Source: an uncultured Clostridia bacterium
GTDB lineage: Bacteria > Bacillota > Clostridia > Saccharofermentanales > Saccharofermentanaceae
Length of the DNA stretch: 64,000 nucleotides
Assembly: GCA_947303185.1 (NCBI GenBank)
Contig: CAMYXF010000005.1
Coordinates: 1 to 64,000 of the forward strand
Reading direction: 5' to 3'
A model generated the notes under the pieces. That model was not told the origin of the DNA. It saw only the letters and a program-made list of their open reading frames with translations, and did not search any database. The position numbers and the translations under genes are program-made. The first letter of the stretch is position 1. The number at the start of each line of letters is the position of its first letter. Shown in pieces: positions 11,001-19,123 of the stretch.

Positions 11001-12627
11001 CGATGTAAACAGTAGTATCCGTAACGATCTCTTCTCTGATAGAGTCGATCGGCGGGTTTGTAACCTGTGCGAAGAGCTGCTTGAAGAATGAGAACAGGAG
11101 CTGGTGCTTCTCGGACAAAACTGCGAGAGGAATATCCGTACCCATGGAAGCCGTTGCTTCGACTTTGTTCATGGCCATGGGGAGGATCTCGTTCTTAACG
11201 TCTTCGAATGTATAACCGAAAACCTTATAGAGCTTGTTTCTCATCTCCTGTGTGTGAACCGGGATCTTCTTGTTGGGGATCTTGAGTTCAGATAAGTGCA
11301 GGAGGCTCATTGCAAGCCACTCACCGTAAGGGTGCTTTTCTGAATAGTACTTCTTGCACTCTTCATCAGATACGAGGCATCCCTTTTCCGTATCGATCAA
11401 GAGGATACGGCCGGGCTGTAATCTGGACTTTTTAACGATATGCTCAGGCTCGATATCAAGAACACCGACCTCGGATGACAGGATAAGTCTGTTATCGTCT
11501 GTGATGTAATATCTTGAAGGTCTTAAGCCGTTACGGTCTAATGTAGCGCCTGCGATAACACCATCAGTAAAGAGGATCGCAGCAGGACCATCCCAGGGTT
11601 CCATCATGGTTGCATAGTAATGATAGAAATCTTTCTTCTCCTGCTCCATGTAGGAATCGTTCTTCCAGGGCTCGGGGATCATCATCATGACTGCCAAAGG
11701 AAGCGGGATTCCGTTCATCATGAAGAACTCCAATGTGTTGTCGAGCATTGCGGAGTCGGAACCGGTCTTGTGAATGATCGGGAAGATCTTGTCGACGTCG
11801 TTTTCGAGTGAAGGGCTGTACAATGTCTCTTCACGTGCGAGCATTCTGTCGAAGTTACCTCTGATCGTGTTGATCTCACCGTTGTGTGCTACGAGACGGT
11901 AAGGATGAGCTCTCTCCCATGAAGGAGTTGTGTTCGTGGAGAATCTTGAGTGAACCATTGCGATTGCTGTCTCATAGTTCTTGCTCTGGAGATCCTTATA
12001 GAACTTACGGAGCTGTCCGACGAGGAACATTCCCTTATATACGATAGTTCTTGAAGACAAAGAAGTAATATATGTCTCATCTGTGCTCTGCTCGAATTCT
12101 CTTCTTGCGACATAGAGCATACGGTCAAAGGCAAGGCCCTTCTCACAGTCAGCAGGTCTTTCAACGAAGCACTGCATGATAACGGGCATTGCATCTCTTG
12201 CAACCTTGCCGAGGATATCAGGATTGGTGGGAACTTCTCTCCAACCCATAACGTTAAGGCCGTTCTTCTCAGAGATTACCTTGAACATGCGCATAGCGAG
12301 CGTGCGCTTCTTTGTATCCTGGGGAAGGAAGAACATTCCTACACCGTAATCACCTTCGTCCTTAACTTCGATACCTGCTTCCTTGGCAGCCTTCTTGAAG
12401 AACTTGTGTGATACCTGAACGAGGATACCTACGCCGTCGCCTACCTCACCGGTAGCGTCCTTACCTGCTCTGTGCTCGAGCTTCTCTACAATGGAAAGTG
12501 CATCATCTAATGTGCGGTATTCCTTCTTGCCGTCGATGTTTACTACGAGGCCGATACCGCAGGCATCGTGCTCTTGTTGCATTGCTTGATAGCATTCATC
12601 GACGTACTTCTTCTCATAAGGTCTCAT
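8086..12627 (-). CDS. gltB: Glutamate synthase (NADPH) large subunit
   Basis: Transfers the glutamine amide to 2-oxoglutarate. I chose the ATG at 12627 because GGAGGAAATT precedes it. An ORF extension to 12702 has no good ribosome site and would lengthen the propeptide. With this start the protein has 1513 aa, and the Ntn-amidotransferase nucleophile is Cys23 in HDACGIGLVV, so a 22-residue propeptide would be cleaved. The FMN/3Fe-4S synthase domain has the pattern C-x5-C-x4-C in CMMMRVCNKDTCPFG. The C terminus is the GXGXG beta-helix domain. It is the first gene of gltB-gltD-glnN. Confidence 0.96.
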   Translation of the reverse strand: MRPYEKKYVDECYQAMQQEHDACGIGLVVNIDGKKEYRTLDDALSIVEKLEHRAGKDATGEVGDGVGILVQVSHKFFKKAAKEAGIEVKDEGDYGVGMFFLPQDTKKRTLAMRMFKVISEKNGLNVMGWREVPTNPDILGKVARDAMPVIMQCFVERPADCEKGLAFDRMLYVARREFEQSTDETYITSLSSRTIVYKGMFLVGQLRKFYKDLQSKNYETAIAMVHSRFSTNTTPSWERAHPYRLVAHNGEINTIRGNFDRMLAREETLYSPSLENDVDKIFPIIHKTGSDSAMLDNTLEFFMMNGIPLPLAVMMMIPEPWKNDSYMEQEKKDFYHYYATMMEPWDGPAAILFTDGVIAGATLDRNGLRPSRYYITDDNRLILSSEVGVLDIEPEHIVKKSRLQPGRILLIDTEKGCLVSDEECKKYYSEKHPYGEWLAMSLLHLSELKIPNKKIPVHTQEMRNKLYKVFGYTFEDVKNEILPMAMNKVEATASMGTDIPLAVLSEKHQLLFSFFKQLFAQVTNPPIDSIREEIVTDTTVYIGSDGNLLEDKSGNCRVLEVNNPILTGVDLIKIKSLNQPGFKSATVSILYYKNTSLEKALDQLLVTVDRTCSKGANIIILSDRGIDENHVAIPSLLAVSAVEQHLVQTRKRTAVSLIIESGEPRDVHQMATLLGFGARAINPYLAHECIAEMIDKGILDKDYHTAIDDYNYAILHGIVKTSAKMGISTLQSYQSAKIFEAVGICKDVVDKYFTGIVSRVGGIGLDEISEGILFRHDKAFDPMGLETETTLDSTGFHNLRSGDDKEDHLYNPKTIVALQKAVREGSYELFKEYTAIVDNEKPHTLRGLLAFKKTGNSIPLEEVEPASEIVKRFKTGAMSYGSISKEAHECMAIAMNRLGGKSNTGEGGESPERFGTEKNSKIKQVASGRFGVTSEYLNSAEEIQIKMAQGAKPGEGGHLPGKKVYPWIAERRYSTPGVALISPPPHHDIYSIEDLAQLIYDLKNANRKARISVKLVSEAGVGTIACGVAKAGAQVILVSGYDGGTGAAPASSIHNAGLPWELGLAETHQALIENGLRGRVAVETDGKLMSGRDVAIAALLGAEEFGFATAPLVSMGCMMMRVCNKDTCPFGIACQNEELRKRFKGKPEHVMNFMLFIAEELREIMADLGFRTVDEMVGRSDLLKVKDKQITKRAEMVSLAQIIDPEYAGSEVRHFEPSHVYDFELEKTVDERVFLPELAKGLKKGSIKIDNVKVSSTDRAVGTILGSEITAKYGTDLADDSVIVELTGGGGQSFGAFIPKGLTIKLTGDANDGFGKGLSGGKLIIKPDENSGFDASKNIIVGNVALYGATRGTAYVCGIAGERFMIRNSGATGVCEGTGDHGLEYMTGGRAVILGEVGKNFAAGMSGGIAYVLDEHHTLYTKINKALVEMSEITEDADKNELRQILEGYEQATGSSKAKAILQDFDKYVESFKKIIPTDYRHMLTLIAKYEEQGIQHEQAVYEAFKESTKVGA

Positions 12628-12768
12628 AATTTCCTCCACCCTGCCGGCATCTCTAACTTTCATCCACCATGATTTAATGCCGGTTTGTAAAATCATTCTC
12701 AAAGAGTATTGATATTCAATTTCAATGCGTTTAGAATATCGTTAATTGATTTCAAGCAAGATTGTATC

Positions 12769-12827
12769 TCCAACGGCGTTGGAAATAAAATACAAATAGT
12801 ATTCGCATTACGATACCTTTGAGGTAT
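12769..12827. promoter_or_regulatory. Divergent gltB/lysR control region with LysR-type dyads
   Basis: Three perfect 15-bp inverted repeats lie between the divergent genes: TCCAACG-G-CGTTGGA (12769-12783), AATAC-N5-GTATT (12789-12803) and ATACC-N5-GGTAT (12813-12827). The last two fit the T-N11-A dyad of LysR-type regulators, and their centres are 24 bp apart, about two helix turns. By analogy with GltC of Bacillus subtilis, I infer that the adjacent LysR protein binds here and controls both genes. A weak gltB promoter (TTGCTT, 15 nt, TATTCT) lies downstream of them. Confidence 0.65.
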
Positions 12828-12850
12828 GATAAGATTCAGGAGGAAACGAT

Positions 12851-13735
12851 ATGGATCTACGTCAGATAAGATATTTCTTAACAGTAGCAGAAGAACGTAA
12901 TATAACGCGTGCAGCAGAGAGACTGCATTTATCACAGCCCCCGCTCTCAAGAGCCCTTATGGATCTTGAAGAAGAACTGGGCTGCACTCTCATCATCCGC
13001 GGCAAGCGCCACGTCACCCTCACACCTGAAGGTCTTGCATTAAAGCGCCGCGGCGAGCAGATCCTTGCTCTTGCAGACATTGCGAAAACAGAGATAACCG
13101 ACGTTAAGAAGGGCCTTAGCGGAACTCTTTATCTGGGACACGTAGACAGTAACGGCCCTTCCCTTGCAGCAGAGTGGATCTCCAGCTTTAAAAAGGAATT
13201 CCCTAACGTTACCTATAACTTATGGTGCGGCACCGTGGACGACCTCACATACAGAATGAAGTCCGGCCTTTTGGAACTTGCCATCACCATGACTCCCCTT
13301 AACACGGAACAGCTTGACGGCATCACCGTTTACAGTGACAGATGGGCAGCGATCATCCCCTCTTCCCACCCTCTTGCAAAGAGCAAGAAGAAGACCGTCA
13401 ATCTCAAGGACATCGTTGATACCGATCTCATCATCTCCTCAAGACATTCAAGAGAAGAAGAGATCAGGAGCTGGTTTGAGAGCACAGGCAAGGAACCGCG
13501 CTTCGTCGTAAAGACCGCGCACTCGTCCAACGCCGCAAAACTCGTTGACCGCAACATCGGTATCGCCATCTTCCCTGCTTCAGTCGCAAAGAGCATCTCT
13601 GCAGATTCAGAAGTTGTGGTAAAGACTCTCGTTCCGGAAGTTAACGTAGACTACGTTCTTTCCTGGGATAAGGAGAAGACGCCGAGCGCTCTTGCCATGA
13701 AGTTCATTGAGCATGTAAGGAACATGTATTCCTGA
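12851..13735 (+). CDS. LysR-family transcriptional regulator (GltC-like position)
   Basis: A 294-aa regulator with an N-terminal winged helix-turn-helix (residues 1-60, MDLRQIRYFLTVAEE then SQPPLSRALMDLEEELG) and a LysR substrate-binding domain from about residue 90. The ATG at 12851 has AGGAGG 7 nt upstream. It is divergent from gltB across a region with two LysR-type dyads, so control of gltB-gltD-glnN is the simplest inference. The effector cannot be read from the sequence. Confidence 0.9.
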   Translation: MDLRQIRYFLTVAEERNITRAAERLHLSQPPLSRALMDLEEELGCTLIIRGKRHVTLTPEGLALKRRGEQILALADIAKTEITDVKKGLSGTLYLGHVDSNGPSLAAEWISSFKKEFPNVTYNLWCGTVDDLTYRMKSGLLELAITMTPLNTEQLDGITVYSDRWAAIIPSSHPLAKSKKKTVNLKDIVDTDLIISSRHSREEEIRSWFESTGKEPRFVVKTAHSSNAAKLVDRNIGIAIFPASVAKSISADSEVVVKTLVPEVNVDYVLSWDKEKTPSALAMKFIEHVRNMYS

Positions 13736-13753
13736 TCTTTACCTGAGTGTCCG

Positions 13754-13846
13754 GCAAAAGTACGGCAGTGCCGTACTTTTGCTATGATAATCGCCTTGTA
13801 AATGACAGTTTTTCACTGCAAATGTCCGGCAGTGCCGTACATTTGC
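13754..13846. repeat. Pair of covarying palindromes, 64-nt period
   Basis: Downstream of lysR, GCAAAAGTACGGCA pairs perfectly with TGCCGTACTTTTGC around one base (13754-13782). Exactly 64 nt later, GCAAATGTCCGGCA pairs with TGCCGTACATTTGC (13818-13846) with one mismatch. The AAAAGT/ACTTTT to AAATGT/ACATTT change is compensated in both arms. There is no U-tract, so a terminator role for lysR is possible but weak. Confidence 0.65.
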
Positions 13847-13869
13847 TAGACAAAAAGATAAAAATTTAA

Positions 13870-13902
13870 AAAGGGATACCACATCATTTGAGGTATCCCT
13901 TT
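13870..13902 (-). terminator. Terminator after trpG
   Basis: In minus sense AAAGGGATACC and GGTATCCCTTT form an 11-bp stem followed by TTTAAATTTTTATC. It ends the trpE-trpG unit, so no further trp genes belong to this transcript. Confidence 0.85.
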
Positions 13903-13932
13903 AACATTAAGGAACGGTTATCACCACGATAA

Positions 13933-14499
13933 TCAGCAATTTGATAGGAAGTTCATGAGCATCTTCTTGCCCTCAGGCGTGAGGATAGATTCGGGATGGA
14001 ACTGAACTCCATAGATCGGATACTCCTTGTGCTGTACAGCCATGACTTCGCCGTCATCTGCAACTGCAGTGATCTGGAGACACTCGGGGATCGTCTCCCT
14101 GTCAGCAGCAAGTGAGTGGTATCTTGCAACCTTTGTGCGGTCGCCAATCCCCTTGAACATCGGACAATAAGAATAGAGTCCGACATCAGACTGTTTGCCG
14201 TGCATCAGATGCTCGGCATAAGTTATAGTCGCGCCATACGCCTTGCAGATGGCCTGGTGGCCGAGGCATACGCCAAGGATCGGGATGTCGTGAACAGATG
14301 CTGCAACGTCAACAATCACGCCTGCATCTTCCGGTCTTCCCGGGCCGGGTGACAGGATGATGTGGTCAGGTGATAAAGCCCTGATCTCGTCTACAGTCAT
14401 CTCGTCGTTACGGATCACCTTTATGTCGGGATTGATCTCGCCTATAAGCTGGTAAAGGTTATATGAAAAGCTGTCGTAGTTATCTATAAGAAGAATCAT
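13933..14499 (-). CDS. trpG: Anthranilate synthase component II (glutamine amidotransferase)
   Basis: Supplies ammonia from glutamine to TrpE. The protein has 188 aa, a class I amidotransferase. It begins MILLIDNYDSFSYNLYQ, has the oxyanion segment ILSPGPGRPEDAG, the nucleophile Cys in ILGVCLGHQAI, and the His-Glu pair in GVQFHPESILT. It lies 3 nt after the trpE stop. By sequence alone PabA is hard to exclude, but the Trp T-box upstream of trpE favours tryptophan synthesis. Confidence 0.92.
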   Translation of the reverse strand: MILLIDNYDSFSYNLYQLIGEINPDIKVIRNDEMTVDEIRALSPDHIILSPGPGRPEDAGVIVDVAASVHDIPILGVCLGHQAICKAYGATITYAEHLMHGKQSDVGLYSYCPMFKGIGDRTKVARYHSLAADRETIPECLQITAVADDGEVMAVQHKEYPIYGVQFHPESILTPEGKKMLMNFLSNC

Positions 14500-14502
14500 C
14501 GT

Positions 14503-15972
14503 TTATACCTCCTGCGCAAGCGTCAGTGAATTGAGGACTGCCCTTGCTTTGTTGAGGCACTCTTCATATTCCTTCTCAGGGACTGAATCTGCTACTATTC
14601 CGGCACCGCTTCTTACGAAGACTTTGCCGTTCTTCTTGTAAGCGATACGGATCGCGATACAGGTATCCATGTTGCCGGTGAAATCGATGTAGCCGATTGC
14701 ACCGCCGTAGATGCCGCGCTTGTTGTTTTCGAGATCGCCGATAAGCTGGCACGCACGGATCTTGGGCGCGCCCGAAAGCGTTCCTGCAGGAAGCACTGCT
14801 TCGATGGCATCAAGGGCATCGTAGCCGTCTGCGATGTCGCCACGGACTGTGGAGCCGATATGCATAACGTGTGAGTAACGCTCAATGCTTCTGAGCTTTT
14901 CGACTTCAACGGTGCCGAACTTACTGATCTTGCCTAAGTCGTTACGGCCGAGATCTACGAGCATGTTGTGCTCTGCAAGTTCCTTCTCATCTGCGAGGAG
15001 CTCAGTTTCAAGTCTCTTGTCCTCTTCTTCTGTCTTTCCTCTCGGGCGTGTGCCGGCAAGAGGGAATGTGTGAAGGACGCCGTCTTCAAGCTTAACCAAT
15101 GTCTCAGGTGAAGCACCTGCTACCTCTACGTCCGTACCAGCAAAGTAGAACATGTAAGGAGACGGATTGATGGTTCTCAATATTCTGTATGTGTTAAGGA
15201 GGCTTCCTTCAAAAGACGCTGAGAGTCTGTTGGACAGAACGATCTGGAAGATATCACCTTCGTGGATGTGGCGCTTAGCCTTCTCGACCATAGCGCAGTA
15301 CTCGTCTTTTGAGAACAGAGGGGTTACTTCAGAAAGCAGCTTTCCGTCGTTCTCTTCAGCCTTCTCGCCGTTTCTGACAAGGTCTACCAAAGCTTCGAGT
15401 TCTTCTGTAGCTTCCTTGTATCCTTCATCGATGTCCTCAAGTGACATGTTGGTGATGAAGATGAGTTTTTGTCTTACATGGTCGAATGCTATGACCTTAT
15501 CGAAAAGCATGAGGTCGACGTCCTTGAAATTCTCGGTGTCGATTACGTCACGCTTTGCAGTAGGCTCAGCATATCCCAGATAGTCGTAGGAGAAATATCC
15601 GACAAGGCCGCCCGTGAAAGAAGGGAGGTAAGAAAGCCTGGGGCTTCTGAAACGGGACATGATCTCTCTTATTATCTTGGAAGGATCGTCAGTCTTCTCG
15701 GTCTTATCGCCGTAGGTGAGCTCACCGTTGATGCATGTGATCTCGAGCTTGGGGTCAAAGCCTAAGAAAGTATATCTTCCCCACTTCTCGTCTGCCTGTG
15801 CTGACTCGAGCATATATGCATGAGTCGATGCATTCTTAAGGATACGGATCGTCTCGATGGGAGTCGTAAAGTCAGACAATATCTCGCAGCTTACGGGCAC
15901 GACATCGTACTTGCCGGTTTTGGCTAATTCTCTGACCTCTTCAACAGACGGCACTACTTTCATGGTTGTCAC
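14503..15972 (-). CDS. trpE: Anthranilate synthase component I
   Basis: Converts chorismate to anthranilate. The protein has 489 aa. The chorismate-binding C-terminal half shows EGDIFQIVLSNRLSA, PSPYMFYF, AGTRPRGKTEEED and GTLSGAPKIRACQLI, ending with IRIAYKKNGKVFVRSGAGIVADSVPEKEY. The N-terminal half contains the feedback-site region with LLESAQADEKWGRYTFLG. It is the first gene after a T-box leader, with trpG directly downstream. The specifier UGG in that leader supports TrpE over PabB. Confidence 0.94.
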   Translation of the reverse strand: MTTMKVVPSVEEVRELAKTGKYDVVPVSCEILSDFTTPIETIRILKNASTHAYMLESAQADEKWGRYTFLGFDPKLEITCINGELTYGDKTEKTDDPSKIIREIMSRFRSPRLSYLPSFTGGLVGYFSYDYLGYAEPTAKRDVIDTENFKDVDLMLFDKVIAFDHVRQKLIFITNMSLEDIDEGYKEATEELEALVDLVRNGEKAEENDGKLLSEVTPLFSKDEYCAMVEKAKRHIHEGDIFQIVLSNRLSASFEGSLLNTYRILRTINPSPYMFYFAGTDVEVAGASPETLVKLEDGVLHTFPLAGTRPRGKTEEEDKRLETELLADEKELAEHNMLVDLGRNDLGKISKFGTVEVEKLRSIERYSHVMHIGSTVRGDIADGYDALDAIEAVLPAGTLSGAPKIRACQLIGDLENNKRGIYGGAIGYIDFTGNMDTCIAIRIAYKKNGKVFVRSGAGIVADSVPEKEYEECLNKARAVLNSLTLAQEV

Positions 15973-15994
15973 CTCCGGTTTTTCGCTTTGCCGG

Positions 15995-16290
15995 AAGGCA
16001 ATAAAAAACGCCCTTCGACAAAAGATCTTCTATCTTCTGTCAAGGACGAATAAAAACTTATCCGCGGTGCCACCTTGATTCACGGGCTTTGCCCATGCGC
16101 TTAGCAAGATACCAACATATCTCCGGCAATTTACGTATGCCTTACGTCGCAATATACTTGGGAATCACCCTTTCCTTCGCGCCCTCCGAAGTCCATTCGC
16201 CAAAAACTCCTTGTGTCCGGATCTCACCATCCCGGGCTCTCTTTGACAGGTGTGTCTGAAGCTACTCACTCTCCGTCAACGGTTTGATTA
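15995..16290 (-). ncRNA. T-box leader, predicted tRNA-Trp-sensing
   Basis: The minus-strand leader of trpE carries the T-box core AAGGTGGCACCGCGG (rc of 16062-16076), the antiterminator signature. Just downstream a terminator forms from CCTTGACAGAAGAT and ATCTTTTGTCGAAGG, followed by GCGTTTTTTATT (about 16000-16050). Upstream, Stem I shows AGAGAG and GGTGAGA elements. The likely specifier is UGG at 16193-16195 inside GAATGGACTTC, which is the tryptophan codon. Uncharged tRNA-Trp would therefore allow transcription into trpE-trpG. The specifier call comes from motif position, not a folded model. Confidence 0.9.
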
Positions 16291-16300
16291 AATTGAGATA

Positions 16301-16329
16301 AAAATACTATATGAACGGTGGGTTGTCAA
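16301..16329 (-). promoter_or_regulatory. trpE-trpG promoter
   Basis: TTGACA (16324-16329), 17 nt, TATTTT (16301-16306) on the minus strand, placed directly before the T-box leader. Confidence 0.75.
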
Positions 16330-16344
16330 TCGCAAATATAAAAA

Positions 16345-16372
16345 CGGGGCATCTCTGTTATGAGATACCCCG
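16345..16372 (-). terminator. Terminator after the 16.4-kb lipoprotein gene
   Basis: CGGGGTATCTC with GAGATGCCCCG (one wobble) followed by TTTTTATATT in minus sense. It separates the lipoprotein gene from the trp promoter only 15 nt away. Confidence 0.87.
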
Positions 16373-16402
16373 CATTGTCAGTTACTTTCAGATCAGATCT
16401 GA

Positions 16403-17359
16403 TTAAGGAATGTATGTCATACGGATGCTGTCGAACTCGCCTCTTACGAAATCGAACTCGTATACGCTATCGTTGTAGTATCTCTCAGATTCCTTTGTGT
16501 ACTTAAGAGTATCAGAGTAATAATCTCCGTCTCCATCGTAGTGGAAGGGATCTTCGTTAGGCTCACCGGAGTTTGCCTTGAGAGAATCCATTGTGATGTC
16601 GAAAGGGAAATCGAAAGTTACGACATCCTGAGGATCATCATAACGGAATGAAATCTCGTGAGCGAAGCATGCAGTAGCCGGCTTACCGTCTTCTGTATCG
16701 TTCATGAAGTAAACTCTTGCATAGTAGTAATCACCGATCATGATCTTGAAGCAGTCAGACTCGCTGTTTGACTTAACGTTGTTGCCTGCGTTCTGAAGAT
16801 CCTCAGGATCAAAAGGTACGCCTGCATCGATCATTTCCTGGAGTGTTGTCTTACCGAGTGTGAACTTCTTGCCGTTTACGTAGAAGTTCATCTCATCAAA
16901 GTTAACATAAGTCTTTCCGCTGGGATCAACAGGTGTTGTAGCAACTGTATCAGAACCGCTTGTCTCTGAACCAGCAGCAGAAGTCTCAGTTGCAGCTGTT
17001 GTTGCAGAAGTTGTTGCTTCTGTTGTCTCAGATGTCTCGTCTGAAGTCTCGATAGAAACTTCAGGTTCTGTCTCTGTAGCCTCAGGGTGCTCTTCTGCAT
17101 CGAACTCGAACTCATCAGGGTTCTTAGCGTTCCATGTAACTGTTACTTCGAGGGAACCGTCCTTAGAGATCAATACCCACTCAGCTTCCTTCTGATCCTT
17201 GGAAATCTCCTCGGAATCTACCTTGAACTCCATGTCATACTCTTCAGCAGCAGCCTTCTTAACGTCGCCCTTTGAAGGTACTTCAACCTTCTTACCGCAT
17301 GCAGCGATGCTGAGCATCATAGAAAGACCAAGCAAGAGAGCCATTACTTTCTTAAACAT
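16403..17359 (-). CDS. Secreted lipoprotein of unknown function
   Basis: A 318-aa protein with a lipoprotein signal: MFKKVMALLLGLSMMLSIAAC, with the lipobox Cys at residue 21. Residues about 25-75 form a small charged domain. A low-complexity Ser/Thr/Glu/Ala linker (about 85-145) then leads to a C-terminal domain rich in Asp and Tyr. No family is recognised. It is bounded by its own terminator and 187 bp of upstream noncoding DNA, so it is likely monocistronic. Exposure on the outer face of the membrane is inferred from the lipobox. Confidence 0.85.
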   Translation of the reverse strand: MFKKVMALLLGLSMMLSIAACGKKVEVPSKGDVKKAAAEEYDMEFKVDSEEISKDQKEAEWVLISKDGSLEVTVTWNAKNPDEFEFDAEEHPEATETEPEVSIETSDETSETTEATTSATTAATETSAAGSETSGSDTVATTPVDPSGKTYVNFDEMNFYVNGKKFTLGKTTLQEMIDAGVPFDPEDLQNAGNNVKSNSESDCFKIMIGDYYYARVYFMNDTEDGKPATACFAHEISFRYDDPQDVVTFDFPFDITMDSLKANSGEPNEDPFHYDGDGDYYSDTLKYTKESERYYNDSVYEFDFVRGEFDSIRMTYIP

Positions 17360-17497
17360 TGAATTATCCTCCTTACAAATAACACGCTTTCCTTATTAAG
17401 TAATACAAATTAATAAGAATAATAATATTACCTTATAAAAGCGATTTAATCTTATAACCAAAACCGCAAGCCGTGTACTTGGCAAATGCAATAAAAA

Positions 17498-17522
17498 AGC
17501 ACCACCTTTAACAGTGGTGCTT
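17498..17522 (-). terminator. Terminator after the foldase-like gene
   Basis: AAGCACCAC and GTGGTGCTT form a 9-bp stem with a 7-nt loop, followed by TTTTATTG in minus sense, 25 nt beyond the stop at 17547. Confidence 0.87.
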
Positions 17523-17546
17523 GTTTAGATTCAACTTCAGTGTTTA

Positions 17547-19073
17547 TCAGTAAATCAGATATCTGCAAAGACCTGCGTTGACTGAATACTCAGGATTGCA
17601 ATCACCGAGAGCTGTGTTCCAAGTTGTATAGTTGGCATTGATGATCTCGTTTCTTACTGCAGACTCAAATGAAGTTCTTGATGCTTCGAAGTAGTAAACA
17701 TATACGCTTCTTGAGTCGTCGGAAACGATAAATGTAACGTCTCCCTGCTTACGGCTGTCATCGAAAAGCCACTCGCCTGCTGTCTTTGTAGCAGTATTTG
17801 TACCCTCGCCTTCAGCAGGAAGGAAATCAGCTGCTACTGCTGCATCTGTGTAACCGCCTGTAAGGATAACGTCAGAACTTGTTGAGTGGTTCTTAACTAC
17901 GTTGTAGAAAGAGAGAGGGTCCATACCCTGTGTGCAGTAAGCCTGGGCATCTGCGATTGTCTGGTTAACTGCTGCTGTGATCTCTTCAGGTGTTGACTCA
18001 GTTGTAATACCTGTGCTGATTGCGAAAGATCTGTAAGAAACAGTCTTCTCATCAGGGAGATGCTTGTCAGCGATGTAAACAACATATACACCGAAATCAG
18101 TCTCAATAGTCTTTACGTCGCCGGGCTTGTTGTCGCTGAAGATGAATGCTCTAACGTCAGGTGACATGTAAGTAGCGAGAGAGTATGTCATATCCTGTGT
18201 GAATGTCGGGTCAGCGCCTTCCTCATAATCAGCAAGAGCTGTCTCGTTGCCTGAATCCTTGAGATAGTCCATAACAGCCTGTCTGAAGGAAGCTGAATCC
18301 TTTGCTGCGTTAGCGATCTTATTAGCTGCAGCAACGCACTGATCGAAATTGATAACCTGGCCTGCATCGTCCTTTTCAGCTGCTACGTAATATGAGTTGT
18401 AATCGTAAACGTAGTACTTATCAGGTGCTTCGTTGTATCTTGCCTGTACCTGCTCATCTGTAGGAACGATCGTAGGATCGAACTGACGGAGGTAGTTAGC
18501 GTATTCCTCAACGAGAACCTCACGTGACTGGAAGTCGATATAAAGTCTTCTTGTCATGCCTGTTCCGTAGAGAGTCTGGAGATACTTGTTGCCGGAAGGA
18601 TAGCCGTACATCATTGCGTAAAGATCCAATGTGTCGAGGTTCTTTGCAGCAAGCTCACGAGCCTTGGAATACTGCATGAATCCGCTCTGCTGTGCTGAAC
18701 GCTCAACAAGAGCAAGGAGCTTCATCTGGCTTGCAGCTTCTCTGAGGAGCCAGTCTCTGTAAGTCTCGCCTGTTGAAGGATCGTAAACCTCATCGAGGTG
18801 ATCTTCAGAAACCATGCCATACTGTGAGTATGTGTCATAGACTTCTCTGAAGTGGAAGTTTGTCTCAAGAACAGAGAAGTTCTTTACAGTCTTTGTTGTA
18901 CCGTCGGAAAGAGTCTCTGTGATTCCGACACCGGTAAGGGTCTGAGGGAGTACGCCGGAAATGTATGTAAAGAAGCAAACGATAACAAGAATGATAGCTA
19001 CGATAACTACCATCATTCCGCCAGAAACAATTGTCTTATTTGCCTTTTTTCCGGACTTGGAGGTCTTTGCCAT
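17547..19073 (-). CDS. Membrane-anchored foldase-like protein (SurA/PrsA style)
   Basis: A 508-aa protein. A basic N terminus is followed by one transmembrane helix (about residues 19-42, VVIVAIILVIVCFFTYI), so most of the chain is outside. The organisation suggests a SurA_N-like helical region (about 70-210) and a parvulin-like part where ETDFGVYVVYIADKHLPDEKTVSYRSFAI recalls the rotamase core. No lipobox is present, unlike PrsA. It starts 50 nt after the HAD gene and may end the long gatC-to-foldase transcript. A peptidyl-prolyl isomerase activity is inferred only, since catalytic residues are not clear. Confidence 0.65.
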   Translation of the reverse strand: MAKTSKSGKKANKTIVSGGMMVVIVAIILVIVCFFTYISGVLPQTLTGVGITETLSDGTTKTVKNFSVLETNFHFREVYDTYSQYGMVSEDHLDEVYDPSTGETYRDWLLREAASQMKLLALVERSAQQSGFMQYSKARELAAKNLDTLDLYAMMYGYPSGNKYLQTLYGTGMTRRLYIDFQSREVLVEEYANYLRQFDPTIVPTDEQVQARYNEAPDKYYVYDYNSYYVAAEKDDAGQVINFDQCVAAANKIANAAKDSASFRQAVMDYLKDSGNETALADYEEGADPTFTQDMTYSLATYMSPDVRAFIFSDNKPGDVKTIETDFGVYVVYIADKHLPDEKTVSYRSFAISTGITTESTPEEITAAVNQTIADAQAYCTQGMDPLSFYNVVKNHSTSSDVILTGGYTDAAVAADFLPAEGEGTNTATKTAGEWLFDDSRKQGDVTFIVSDDSRSVYVYYFEASRTSFESAVRNEIINANYTTWNTALGDCNPEYSVNAGLCRYLIY

Positions 19074-19123
19074 TTTGCCTGCCCACCTTATTTATTATTA
19101 TTAAAATTAAAAAGCAACAAGTA

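Noticed and set aside
12628..12702. N-terminal extension of gltB
   Set aside because: GGAGGAAATT before the ATG at 12627 and the position of the nucleophile Cys favour the shorter start.
13754..13782. Strong terminator for the LysR gene
   Set aside because: The palindrome is perfect, but it lacks a following U-run and belongs to a repeated pair, so I list it as a repeat.
13933..15972. pabA-pabB (folate) instead of trpG-trpE
   Set aside because: The Trp specifier in the T-box leader supports tryptophan synthesis; the proteins alone would not decide it.
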